Of a stretch of DNA of 42,110 bases, positions 29,533 to 37,376 are shown piece after piece. A program made the position numbers and the translations under genes. Within the stretch, counting starts at the first letter, position 1. Every line of letters begins with the position of its first letter. Source of the stretch: a virus; the IMG/VR virus record IMGVR_UViG_3300035698_008016, positions 1 through 42,110 of that record, one strand, 5' to 3'. The notes under the pieces are model-generated. The model searched no databases. It was given only the letters and a program-made list of their open reading frames with translations, and was not told the origin of the DNA.

Positions 29533-31978
29533 GTTCGTCGAGTTTGACAGCGGCTGTCATCTGTGCCCACTCAATGAGGTAGCACAGGCTGTATGTGTAC
29601 CTGGTGTGGGCAATCGTAGAGCTGACATCATGGTCATCGGCGAGACACCTAGTTATTCGGGTAGTGCGTTCGGTGACGTCGGCGGTAAGTTGCTACTCAA
29701 GATGCTCGCTGACGCCGGCCTAAGTGAGAAAGATTTTTATTACACTCATGCGGTGCATTGTATACCCGAGTACGGCGAGAAAGCGCGTGCGGCACACCTG
29801 AAGGCTTGCAGGCACTGGTTATATCAGGAAATCGAACGCGTCAAGCCAAAGTACATACTACTACTGGGTAACATCGCACTATCCGCCTGCTTGGGTATGA
29901 CAGGTATATCCAAGCTTCGGGGTATACCCGTTGAACAAAATGGCATCATCTACCTGCCCACCTATGGGCCCGGCTACATCGTTAAGAATAAGGGTGAGAG
30001 AAGCACGGTCTCGGCGGATATCAACGCCTTCGCCACTATTGCAAAACATGGCAAGGTACCAGAGATGGAGGGTCTTAATTTTGTTATATGCGACACGAAG
30101 GAAACTATCGACGCAGGACTTAGAGAGATTAAGAGAGCCGGTCGGTGGGTTGACATCGACACTGAGACAAGCGGCCTTCATCAGTTTGAGCCTGGCGCTT
30201 TTATCGCCAGTATTGGTGTGGGTATTAAGGGTCATCAGTACTGCTTTGTGATGAACCACACCCAGGGTAATAACTTCCGCAAGTTTAAGGCCCAGCGTCG
30301 CATTGCTAACAAGATATACAATGTACTTAAAGATAAGAAGATCAATGCCCAGAATGGCAAGTTTGATACGCTGTTCTTGTGGGTTGTCTATGGCATCAAG
30401 CTGGACACTCACTTCGACACTATGCTAGCCCACTACAATCTCGATGAGAATAGCCGTCATGGTCTGGATGTGTTGGCCGCCAGGTACTTCGGGGCGCCGT
30501 CATATGATATACCGCTAGAGGAGAAACATGGCCGCGGCGACTTGACGAGGCACTGTGAGTACCTAGCGAGTGACCTCTACTGGACGCGCAGACTCCGTCT
30601 ACTATTCCAGAAACAACTACGAGAAGACCTCGCAACACAAAGGATTTTCTATGAGATAACCATGCCTCTCTCGAATCTCTATCGAGACATTGAGTACGAG
30701 GGTGTTTATATCGATCCGGCCAAGATCAAGGATGCTTGGGAGTTTTGGATCGAAGAACGAGACACCCAACTGGCAGCGCTGTCTGAGTATATCACTGATG
30801 ATCGGAAGTGGTTTGACAAGAAGCAGAAAGCCTGGGTACCTGGTATCAACTGGGCCTCCGCGGACCAAGTGTCAGAATTCCTGTTCGGGGAGCTGGGCCT
30901 CACACCACTCGATAAGACCGGCACAGGTAAGAATAGTGTCGCTGAGAGTGTTCTGCTACGTCTCATTGAGGACGGGGCTGAGGTTGCGAGTACGATCCTC
31001 AAGTTCAGGTTGGCGGACAAGCAGTCGGGCACGTTTCTCAAGAGTTGGTCCGAGAAACTTGTCAACAACCGTCTTCACCCCAACTTCAAAATCCACGGAG
31101 CCGTCACGGGACGCCCTGCGTGTGAAGAGCCAAACCTACAAGCAACACCTCGAGACCCCAGAGTTAGATCGCTTATTACAGCTCCTCCAGGATGGACCCT
31201 GGTCGAAGTCGATCAGTCCCAAGCTGAGATGCGAATTGCTGCAGAGATGTCTGGAGACGAAGGCCTTGCTAGATGCTTCCGAGAAGGCATAGATGTCCAC
31301 ACGCTAATTGTCCAGACCACCTTCGGTATCATGAACCCCACATATGAGGAACGTAAGAAGGGTAAGGCTATTAACTTCGGCTTCCTCTACGGCATGTGGT
31401 GGAAAAAGTTCCTTATATATGCACGCGATAACTATGGAGTAACGGTCAGTGCCAAAGAAGCCAAGCAAGCCAGAATTACCTACTTCAAAACGTGGTCCTC
31501 CCTCGAGACCTGGCATAAACGACAGAAGAGCTACGCCCGACGCCATGGGTACGTTCGCTCGCTTATGGGTAGGAAGCGCAGACTCCCCGATGCACTATCA
31601 GTCATCGATAGTAATGATCGCCGTGCGGCGGAGCGTCAGGCTATCAATTCACCTGTGCAGGGCTTCGCGAGTGATTGGAATGTCCTTGCTGCGTTGGAGA
31701 TGCAGCAGAGACTTGACCCTAAACGGGCTAGGCTATGCGGGACTGTTCATGACTGCGTTCTTATTCTTGTTCGTAATGACTATCTGAATATTGCGGTACC
31801 GCTTATCAAATCCATCATGGACCTGCCCGATGCGGTAGGTACAGTCTTCAGAGTTCGCATGAGGATCAAGATGATAGGCGACATAAAAATCGGTCCCTGG
31901 AATGCCTCACGCGAATGGGAGGGTGAGAAAATCCCAGTTGACAAGGAAAAGCTGCTCGAATACATTGCTGCTCGTTGA
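29525..31978 (+). CDS. DNA polymerase, family A, with N-terminal UDG-like Fe-S domain
   Basis: 817 aa, GTG start overlapping the deaminase stop. Residues 1-160 resemble family-4 uracil-DNA glycosylase, with four spaced cysteines for a 4Fe-4S cluster (Cys11, Cys14, Cys79, Cys95). The catalytic GEAPG-E motif is GETPSYSG, and the HPS motif is replaced by YGPGY, so glycosylase activity is probably lost. The 3'-5' exonuclease follows: VDIDTETSG (Asp212, Glu214), NAQNGKFD and LASDLYW. Polymerase motifs: A EVDQSQAEMR, B RKKGKAINFGFLYG and C TVHDCV, where the usual HDE is HDC but the metal-binding Asp is kept. Similar UDG-PolA fusions are known in SPO1-type phages. Confidence 0.9.
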   Translation: MGKFVEFDSGCHLCPLNEVAQAVCVPGVGNRRADIMVIGETPSYSGSAFGDVGGKLLLKMLADAGLSEKDFYYTHAVHCIPEYGEKARAAHLKACRHWLYQEIERVKPKYILLLGNIALSACLGMTGISKLRGIPVEQNGIIYLPTYGPGYIVKNKGERSTVSADINAFATIAKHGKVPEMEGLNFVICDTKETIDAGLREIKRAGRWVDIDTETSGLHQFEPGAFIASIGVGIKGHQYCFVMNHTQGNNFRKFKAQRRIANKIYNVLKDKKINAQNGKFDTLFLWVVYGIKLDTHFDTMLAHYNLDENSRHGLDVLAARYFGAPSYDIPLEEKHGRGDLTRHCEYLASDLYWTRRLRLLFQKQLREDLATQRIFYEITMPLSNLYRDIEYEGVYIDPAKIKDAWEFWIEERDTQLAALSEYITDDRKWFDKKQKAWVPGINWASADQVSEFLFGELGLTPLDKTGTGKNSVAESVLLRLIEDGAEVASTILKFRLADKQSGTFLKSWSEKLVNNRLHPNFKIHGAVTGRPACEEPNLQATPRDPRVRSLITAPPGWTLVEVDQSQAEMRIAAEMSGDEGLARCFREGIDVHTLIVQTTFGIMNPTYEERKKGKAINFGFLYGMWWKKFLIYARDNYGVTVSAKEAKQARITYFKTWSSLETWHKRQKSYARRHGYVRSLMGRKRRLPDALSVIDSNDRRAAERQAINSPVQGFASDWNVLAALEMQQRLDPKRARLCGTVHDCVLILVRNDYLNIAVPLIKSIMDLPDAVGTVFRVRMRIKMIGDIKIGPWNASREWEGEKIPVDKEKLLEYIAAR

Positions 31979-32010
31979 TACAACACATAGGACAAGTCAG
32001 GAGATAACAT

Positions 32011-33057
32011 ATGAAAGTTTCGCAATCCCAGATCAAGACCTATCGCATGTGCCAATATGCATGGGGTATTAAACACCTCGAGAATTTGGTGCCGAGGAAA
32101 ACACGGCGACCTCTTGGTTTTGGCCGGCTCGCTCATCAAGTTCTCGAGGACCACGCAAACGGTATCCCCATGGACAAGACCATGTCCCGCGAATGGGCCA
32201 AAATCGAAGATACCGTGTTCAGCGCCGAGCTTGATGAGTACGAACTGATCTTCGAGGATGTAAGTCTGGTCATGGAATCCTACTTTGATTTCTATAAAAA
32301 AGACCCTCTCCGGATCGTGACATTTAATGGGCAGAATGCAGAACACGATTACTCCGTACCACTACTCGATGGGATCGACTTTACCTTCATGGTGGATAAG
32401 CTTGTCCAGGATAGACGCAAGCATATCTGGCTATCGGATAACAAGACGGGTGTTCAAGACCCCGGCGCGGAGGGTCGGTTCTGGGACCTTCAATCGAACA
32501 TGTACGTCTGGGGTATCCGTCAGCTGGCGGAGTTCCCCATACATGGTATCATGTGGGACTACCTAACCTCTAAACCGCCTCGCTACCCCGCACTGCTCAA
32601 GGGCGGTGGGTTGTCGAAGGCGATGAGCCAGCGCACCACGTGGAAACTGTATCGCCGACAGATCAAATCCCTGGGTCTTGAGGTCAAGGACTATCTTGAT
32701 ATGAAGGAGGCCTTTCAGAATAAGGAGGCTGAATACTTCAGTCGTATCTACAACCCGATCAATGAGAAACTACTCGGACGGCTAGTCGACGAGGCTAAGG
32801 TAACGGCTGTCCAGATACGTGACACGCGGGAGCACCCACACTCCATTGTCCGCAATATGGGTAGGCACTGCTCGTGGTGTGACGTTCAATCCTTATGCAA
32901 GGCTCGGCTCGTAGGTCTTGATGAGAAGGAGGTAATGCGAGATTACAAGAAGGAGAAAAAGCATGGCGGTTCGCAGGGAAAGAAAACGAAAGCAGACATC
33001 AAGGGAAAGAAATCAAGACGCGCCAAACCCAGGAAACGTACTCGGAAAGCTGCGTGA
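32011..33057 (+). CDS. Cas4/AddB-like PD-(D/E)XK nuclease with Fe-S cysteines
   Basis: 348 aa. Cys14 (YRMCQYAW) together with three cysteines in CSWCDVQSLC near residue 295 forms the split 4Fe-4S pattern of AddB/Cas4 exonucleases. The nuclease core has GFGRLAHQVLE (motif with His), FMVDKLVQD (metal-binding Asp) and WLSDNKTGVQD (D-x-K motif). A Lys/Arg-rich tail (from about 315) overlaps the next gene by 95 bases. Such nucleases resect DNA ends; with the downstream Sak4-like ATPase it probably forms a phage recombination pair. AGGAG precedes the start. Confidence 0.8.
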   Translation: MKVSQSQIKTYRMCQYAWGIKHLENLVPRKTRRPLGFGRLAHQVLEDHANGIPMDKTMSREWAKIEDTVFSAELDEYELIFEDVSLVMESYFDFYKKDPLRIVTFNGQNAEHDYSVPLLDGIDFTFMVDKLVQDRRKHIWLSDNKTGVQDPGAEGRFWDLQSNMYVWGIRQLAEFPIHGIMWDYLTSKPPRYPALLKGGGLSKAMSQRTTWKLYRRQIKSLGLEVKDYLDMKEAFQNKEAEYFSRIYNPINEKLLGRLVDEAKVTAVQIRDTREHPHSIVRNMGRHCSWCDVQSLCKARLVGLDEKEVMRDYKKEKKHGGSQGKKTKADIKGKKSRRAKPRKRTRKAA

Positions 33058-33871
33058 CCCCAACAAGATTAAGACAAAAATGAAAATCGTCATATACGGT
33101 ATGGCCGGTACTGGGAAGACCACCATCTCAACGACATTCCCCGCACCGATCCTCCACCTGGACATCAAGGAGAATACCGCCGCCGCACTCAAAGGTGTAC
33201 CTGGCCTGAAAACCATGAGCATCGAGAGCTGGCAGGACATGCTCGACGTCTACTGGTTCCTCAAGGAAGGTGAGCACGAGTTCAAGACAGTGGTTATCGA
33301 CACTGTGGGCCAGCTCCAAGACCTGTCCGTTGGTGAGATCGCCAAGGAGAAATCAAAGCGGTCGAGCAAATCTAACCAATCCCGAGGCGGCAAGCGACTC
33401 GGCGATTGGGGTACGCTTACCAAGCAGGACTGGGGGAAAGTCTCTGGAAATCTAAAGACTATGATTATTGACATGCGAGACTTGGACATTAATATTGTGT
33501 ACATCGCGCAAGAACGCATAACGACAATGGAAGAAGACGATGACGAAGACGATGGGGGCCTCATTGCCTCACCATCCATCGGCCCACAGATGATGCCCTC
33601 CGTAGCGTCAACGCTCAATGCATCGGTCGATGTCATCGGCAATACATTTATTCGGCAGCGCCAGGTGGTTAAGCGCGTCGCTGGAAAGAAGAGAAATCGC
33701 AAAGTGATAGAGTATTGCTTGCGACTCGGGCCGAGCGCCCTGTACCGAACTAAGGTCAGGACGCCGCGGAAGATACGACCTCCGGATCAACTCATAGACC
33801 CGAGCTATGACACGATCCATGAAGCAGCTGTTAAAGGAGCCAAAAGTGGCAAAAAAGGCAAAGAAGACTAA
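32963..33871 (+). CDS. Sak4-like RecA-fold ATPase (AAA_24)
   Basis: 302 aa. Walker A IYGMAGTGKTTIS (about 43-55), Walker B FKTVVIDTVGQL (about 107-118), and a later INIVYIAQER segment that fits the sensor strand. This is the phage AAA_24/Sak4 group, linked to single-strand annealing and recombination. An acidic loop (EEDDDEDDGG) interrupts the middle. ATG at 32963 follows AAGGAG by seven bases. Basic N-terminus (RRERKRKQTSRER) is encoded in the overlap with the nuclease tail. It is followed by an ssDNA-binding-like gene, as usual for Sak4. Confidence 0.8.
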   Translation: MAVRRERKRKQTSRERNQDAPNPGNVLGKLRDPNKIKTKMKIVIYGMAGTGKTTISTTFPAPILHLDIKENTAAALKGVPGLKTMSIESWQDMLDVYWFLKEGEHEFKTVVIDTVGQLQDLSVGEIAKEKSKRSSKSNQSRGGKRLGDWGTLTKQDWGKVSGNLKTMIIDMRDLDINIVYIAQERITTMEEDDDEDDGGLIASPSIGPQMMPSVASTLNASVDVIGNTFIRQRQVVKRVAGKKRNRKVIEYCLRLGPSALYRTKVRTPRKIRPPDQLIDPSYDTIHEAAVKGAKSGKKGKED

Positions 33872-34685
33872 GATGCTTTCCGTCAACTTCGATGATGTCG
33901 AGGTCCGGAAAACACCGCCGGAAGGTGATCTGCCGTGGATTGTTGACACGGCCACCGTCGAAGATGGTGAAGAACACCCGTATGTCAAGTGGGTATTCAA
34001 GGTCGCACGCGGCGAATACAAGGGTGCGATGGGCTGGACGAATACCTCCATGTCGCCGGCATCCCTGTGGAGCCTGCGCGGACTGCTCGAGGCGATGGGC
34101 GTCAAAATCCCGAAGGGCAAGATGGACCTCGATCTCGAGTCATATGTCGGTCTGGAAGTCGGCGCCACACATGAGCTCGAAGTTTGGGACGGTCGCAAGA
34201 AAGTTGACTTCGTTGACTTCTTCCCCGTGTCCGAGCTCGAGTCCGACGGCACCACCAAGGACGACGACGGCGATGATGCCGACGCCGATGGCGAAGATCT
34301 GCCCTCGGCCGACGAGATCGGTGAAATGGATCTCGAACAGCTGGAAGCGCTGATCGAAGAAAATGACCTCGATGTTGAGCTTGACGATGCGAAGGGTAAA
34401 GGCAAGAAGAAGCTGGCCGCCCAACGCAAGTTGGTGATCGACGCTCTTGAAGAAGAAGAAGAAGAGGAGACCGAAGAAGAAGAAGAAGACGATGACGATG
34501 GGGGCGACGACGATACCTCCTACGCCAAAGACGCCGTCATGGACATGAAGGGTAAGGCCCTGGATGAGATCGTCGAGAACGAGGAACTCGACATTGAAGG
34601 TTACGAGGACATGAACTTGCGTAAGAAGCGCAAGGCTGTCGTTGAAGCCCTCGATGATGAGGACATGCTCGACGAAGAAGACTAA
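33846..34685 (+). CDS. DUF669-like ssDNA-binding-type protein with acidic tail and SAP-like repeats
   Basis: 279 aa from the GTG at 33846, six bases after AAAGGAG; in-frame ATGs at 33807 and 33819 lack a ribosome site. Residues about 10-125 fit DUF669/OB-like phage proteins (VNFDDVEVRKTP, WVFKVARGEYKGAMGW, LRGLLEAMGVKIPKG). The C-terminal half has two related helical modules: MDLEQLEALIEENDLDVE...LVIDAL and MKGKALDEIVENEELDIEGY...AVVEAL. They resemble SAP/HeH/Rho-N motifs and are separated by a very acidic linker (about 60 percent Glu/Asp). An acidic C-terminal tail is typical of SSB proteins. Likely partner of Sak4. Confidence 0.65.
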   Translation: MAKKAKKTKMLSVNFDDVEVRKTPPEGDLPWIVDTATVEDGEEHPYVKWVFKVARGEYKGAMGWTNTSMSPASLWSLRGLLEAMGVKIPKGKMDLDLESYVGLEVGATHELEVWDGRKKVDFVDFFPVSELESDGTTKDDDGDDADADGEDLPSADEIGEMDLEQLEALIEENDLDVELDDAKGKGKKKLAAQRKLVIDALEEEEEEETEEEEEDDDDGGDDDTSYAKDAVMDMKGKALDEIVENEELDIEGYEDMNLRKKRKAVVEALDDEDMLDEED

Positions 34686-34693
34686 TCGCCATC

Positions 34694-34756
34694 GGGAGGC
34701 CAGCCACCGCTCATCTCCTCGAGCGTGTGTGTCAACAACCACGTGGCTGGCCTCCC
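34694..34756 (+). terminator. Long stem-loop after the SSB-like gene (terminator or processing site)
   Basis: GGGAGGCCAGCCAC (34694-34707) and GTGGCTGGCCTCCC (34743-34756) form a perfect 14-bp stem. The 35-base loop holds a second hairpin, CGCTC/GAGCG (34708-34712, 34721-34725). The following bases (ACCTCTATTTGTT) are only weakly U-rich, so termination may be partial. Confidence 0.6.
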
Positions 34757-34812
34757 ACCTCTATTTGTTAGTAGTGCGGATATATCACTTAACCACAGAA
34801 AGCGAGAATGAC

Positions 34813-35178
34813 ATGGCACTTCAAAAATGGCAAGTACGATACTGGGGCACGGTTTATAAAACCTTCCTTCCTGCAAAGGCAATCGGAGACGACGACTTCA
34901 AGGCAACGATGCGCCCGAAGTTATTTGTTGTCGAAGGCTACGTCACCAACCAGGGCGGCGGCCTGTCAACGTCCTTCACCGACCCCGAAGAAGGTGTCGT
35001 GCAGAATGTACCTTACTGGTACGTCGTCAATCTGGCGGTACCTGAGGGCCGTGACTCCTATGAGCCCAGCGGTTCCAGGGGTGAGATCGGAACCGAGTCC
35101 GAGCGAAGCATCCTGATCTATCGGGATCAACTGCTTCGCGATGGCAGTGGAAACATCATCGGCATGAACCACGCGTAA
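34813..35178 (+). CDS. 121-aa hypothetical protein flanked by terminators
   Basis: 121 aa, starting at 34813. An overlapping out-of-frame ATG lies six bases upstream, and the weak ribosome site is AGCGAGA. Beta-rich with WQVRYWGTVYKTFLPA, YVTNQGGGLSTSF, VPYWYVVNLAV and ERSILIYRDQLL. No signal, transmembrane or metal motif. It is bounded by a long stem-loop upstream and a strong terminator downstream, so its level may differ from its neighbours. No family is recognised; a position among recombination genes suggests a DNA-metabolism accessory. Confidence 0.6.
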   Translation: MALQKWQVRYWGTVYKTFLPAKAIGDDDFKATMRPKLFVVEGYVTNQGGGLSTSFTDPEEGVVQNVPYWYVVNLAVPEGRDSYEPSGSRGEIGTESERSILIYRDQLLRDGSGNIIGMNHA

Positions 35179-35186
35179 CAAGCCGG

Positions 35187-35219
35187 GGGCGTAGTGGCTT
35201 CGGCTGCTGCGCCCTTTTT
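35187..35219 (+). terminator. Intrinsic terminator with UUCG tetraloop
   Basis: GGGCGTAGTGGC (35187-35198) pairs with GCTGCTGCGCCC (35203-35214), 12 pairs including three wobbles, around the stable TTCG tetraloop, followed by TTTTT. It is among the strongest intrinsic terminators in the window. The VRR-NUC and helicase genes beyond it have no obvious promoter and may depend on read-through. Confidence 0.85.
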
Positions 35220-35236
35220 CTAGGGAACGGATCAAC

Positions 35237-35701
35237 ATGGCCAAGAAAGCTGAGTCTAAACTACAACGAAAAATTAGAGACCGCCTTGAACAAGAGTTCG
35301 GCGGTTTTTGGTTTAAGGTACATGGCGGTCCTTATCAACGCGCTGGTCTCCCCGACCTACTGGGTTGCGTCTTCGGCATGTACGTTGCCATAGAGATTAA
35401 ACTGCCGGATAACACGCGATCAAAACCCTCCAAACTGCAGCTCCGCACCATTGATAAGATACGCGATGCTGGAGGCCTGGCATTTGTATGCGACAATGAA
35501 GATCACGCCGTAAGGGAAATAAAACAATGGTTGCGAGCGCACTCAACAAGCCGCTATATGGATATCAGGGTAAGGCAGCGCGTAAGGCATCTAGTCGGAG
35601 ATCTTTTGCGTTCTACATGGAGCCCGGCACAGGGAAGACAATTACACTCCTTGAAGTTCTTAGTCGAAAAGCACTTACTGGCAAGATTCGATACGGAATA
35701 A
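35237..35701 (+). CDS. VRR-NUC nuclease
   Basis: 154 aa. Residues 8-95 are a VRR-NUC PD-(D/E)XK domain: LQRKIRDRLEQEFGGF, a Gly-rich KVHGGPYQRAGLPDLLG with the metal-binding Asp, YVAIEIKLPDN (E-x-K), and a final helix DKIRDAGGLAFVC. Phage enzymes of this type cut branched or Holliday-type DNA. The frame continues about 57 codons past the domain, overlapping the helicase by 175 bases. That tail is Arg-rich and may not be conserved. ATG follows AGGGAACGG. Confidence 0.8.
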   Translation: MAKKAESKLQRKIRDRLEQEFGGFWFKVHGGPYQRAGLPDLLGCVFGMYVAIEIKLPDNTRSKPSKLQLRTIDKIRDAGGLAFVCDNEDHAVREIKQWLRAHSTSRYMDIRVRQRVRHLVGDLLRSTWSPAQGRQLHSLKFLVEKHLLARFDTE

Positions 35702-36945
35702 TCTGGGCCCCCAAAACCGTTATTACCGTGTGGCAGAAACAGATACGTGAACATATCAATAAACATCGCCTGAAGGTCCGGGTCTATACGCTGCCGGATG
35801 ACGTCAGGACACTGAAGCGTTTGATGTTGCGTAAATCACACATGACAGTATTCCTAGCAAATCCTGCGCAATCCTGGCGTAAGGAAAAAATCCTTCGTAA
35901 AGTAGACTGGGACTTCGGTGCTGTCGATGAGTCTCAGATGCTTAACAAGGCTACCTCCAATCAGTCGAAGTCCATATGGCGGATACATCGTACCAGCACG
36001 TACCGGTATGTACTATCTGGTACACCTACGGATGGCGATGATGTTGCGCTCTATGGTCAGATGAGATTTCTCGGTGTCGCGGCACTACCCACCTCCTGGA
36101 GTGAATTTGCCGGCAGCGAGTGGAAGCAGAGTGAATGGTGCAAGGCCTTTGGCTATCAGGGCCGCAAGAGGAAGCTCCGACGTGGTCGTGTCGCCGAGTT
36201 CAAACAGCTTGTTGCTAATCGCAGCGTCGTAGTTAAGAAACGTGACGTACTCGATCTACCCCCCGTGACGATACAGACAATCAATGGTGATTTACATCCA
36301 AAGGTTAGAGAGTTATATCTTGAGCTTGAAGAGAATTTCGTGTCCGAGTGGGAAGGTGAAGAAATCGTCACTGAGTTCATCATGACACAGATGATACGAC
36401 TGTCTCAGATTGTCGGTGGTCACTTCGTGTCAGACGTCGATGCTGACCCCGTTGAGTTACCCTGTGATAAGCTCGACCGACTTTTGGATAATGTATGCGA
36501 CACACTCGGCCATGAGAAGCAGGTAATCTTTGTTCGGTTCATACCTGAACTCCATCGCATTGAACGTGAGATACGGCGACGATCTAAGAACATCTCCGTT
36601 GCGACGCTACATGGTAAGTCTAAAGATAAGAAGATTTGGCAGAAGTTTCAAGAGCGAGATGACCCACAGATACTGATCGCTGAGCAAGGCACAGGTGGTG
36701 TTGGGATTGATTTGTTCGTAGCGTCGTATATGCATTTCTTCTCGAAACACTACAGTTTTCTCAAGTATCAGCAGGCAATTGACCGGCTTGACCGCATCGG
36801 CCAGCAACGACCCGTAACGATTTATGATTATATTCAGAATTCTACTATTGACATTAGTCAAGCGAGACATTTAAAACATAAATCGTCATCAGCTGAAGCG
36901 CTGATGCGTGACATAAAACGAATGGCATCCCGCCGTAACATTTAA
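35527..36945 (+). CDS. SNF2-like superfamily 2 helicase
   Basis: 472 aa, compact. N-terminal LYGYQGKAARKA plus Walker A EPGTGKT (about 32-38), motif Ia IIWAPKTVITVWQKQ, motif II AVDESQM (DESQ in place of DEAH), motif III VLSGTPTD. The second RecA-like domain has KQVIFVRFIPEL, ISVATLHGKSKD, and motif VI-type QAIDRLDRIGQQRPVTIYD, the SNF2 signature. It lacks added chromatin domains, as do other phage members. It follows VRR-NUC, a common pair in phages, and probably remodels or unwinds branched replication and recombination intermediates. Confidence 0.85.
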   Translation: MVASALNKPLYGYQGKAARKASSRRSFAFYMEPGTGKTITLLEVLSRKALTGKIRYGIIWAPKTVITVWQKQIREHINKHRLKVRVYTLPDDVRTLKRLMLRKSHMTVFLANPAQSWRKEKILRKVDWDFGAVDESQMLNKATSNQSKSIWRIHRTSTYRYVLSGTPTDGDDVALYGQMRFLGVAALPTSWSEFAGSEWKQSEWCKAFGYQGRKRKLRRGRVAEFKQLVANRSVVVKKRDVLDLPPVTIQTINGDLHPKVRELYLELEENFVSEWEGEEIVTEFIMTQMIRLSQIVGGHFVSDVDADPVELPCDKLDRLLDNVCDTLGHEKQVIFVRFIPELHRIEREIRRRSKNISVATLHGKSKDKKIWQKFQERDDPQILIAEQGTGGVGIDLFVASYMHFFSKHYSFLKYQQAIDRLDRIGQQRPVTIYDYIQNSTIDISQARHLKHKSSSAEALMRDIKRMASRRNI

Positions 36946-36960
36946 ATGGAGACCACGATC

Positions 36961-37302
36961 ATGGCCCGTAAAAAGAAAATCGAAGACGTCGCCGAAGATA
37001 AACCCGCGAAGGCCGCGAAAAAGAAGCCGACACCTCCGAAACTCGAGAAGCCCGACTATGGTGTTGATTTCGTCGCGGAAGCACTCGGCATCGCCGCCTT
37101 CACCGTTCGCGTCAAACTGCGCCAGGCCGGCATCAAGAAAGACGGCCGCACGTATGACTTCGGTACCAAGAAGGCCGCCGAGGCAATCGTCAAACAGCTG
37201 AAAGCCAAGGCGAAGACCGAAGCCGCCGAGGCCGACGAGGCCGACGATGATAAGCCGGCGACCAAAAAGAAGAAGAAGAGAACGAAGAAGACCGACGACT
37301 GA
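36961..37302 (+). CDS. Lys-rich DNA-binding-like protein
   Basis: 113 aa, starting at 36961 after GGAGACCACGATC; an ATG 15 bases upstream is alternative. A basic N-terminus (ARKKKIEDV, then KPAKAAKKKPTPP), a folded centre of about 50 residues (YGVDFVAEALGIAAFTVRVK, then RQAGIKKDGRTYDFG), and a Lys/Asp tail ending in KKKKKRTKKTDD. The centre reads like an HTH followed by a hairpin and resembles the C-terminal module of the early protein at 22284-22880. It could be a histone-like or regulatory DNA-binding protein. Last rightward gene. Confidence 0.65.
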   Translation: MARKKKIEDVAEDKPAKAAKKKPTPPKLEKPDYGVDFVAEALGIAAFTVRVKLRQAGIKKDGRTYDFGTKKAAEAIVKQLKAKAKTEAAEADEADDDKPATKKKKKRTKKTDD

Positions 37303-37333
37303 GTCTGCGCACACTCACTACCCCGCAGCTTCG

Positions 37334-37369
37334 AACCCGGCGCGTAGTCATTTCCGCGCCGGGTTTTTT
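37334..37369 (+). terminator. Intrinsic terminator between converging arms
   Basis: AACCCGGCGCG (37334-37344) pairs perfectly with CGCGCCGGGTT (37355-37365) around a ten-base loop, with a T6 run (37364-37369). It ends the rightward operon eight bases before the end of the leftward lysis cassette. On the minus strand the U-tract is short. Confidence 0.9.
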
Positions 37370-37376
37370 AGTAGGC

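Noticed and set aside
33608-34429. 273-codon Ser-rich frame antisense to the Sak4 and SSB-like genes
   Set aside because: The Ser/Phe repeats are the complement of acidic codons (GAA, GAC, GAT) in the real genes.
34140-34742. 200-codon Val/Phe/Leu-rich frame antisense to the SSB-like gene
   Set aside because: Same cause: complement of poly-Glu/Asp codons; it contains the hairpin region and no ribosome site.
35500-35530. Programmed -1 frameshift fusing VRR-NUC to the helicase
   Set aside because: No X-XXY-YYZ heptamer in the zero frame near the overlap, and the helicase has its own ATG.
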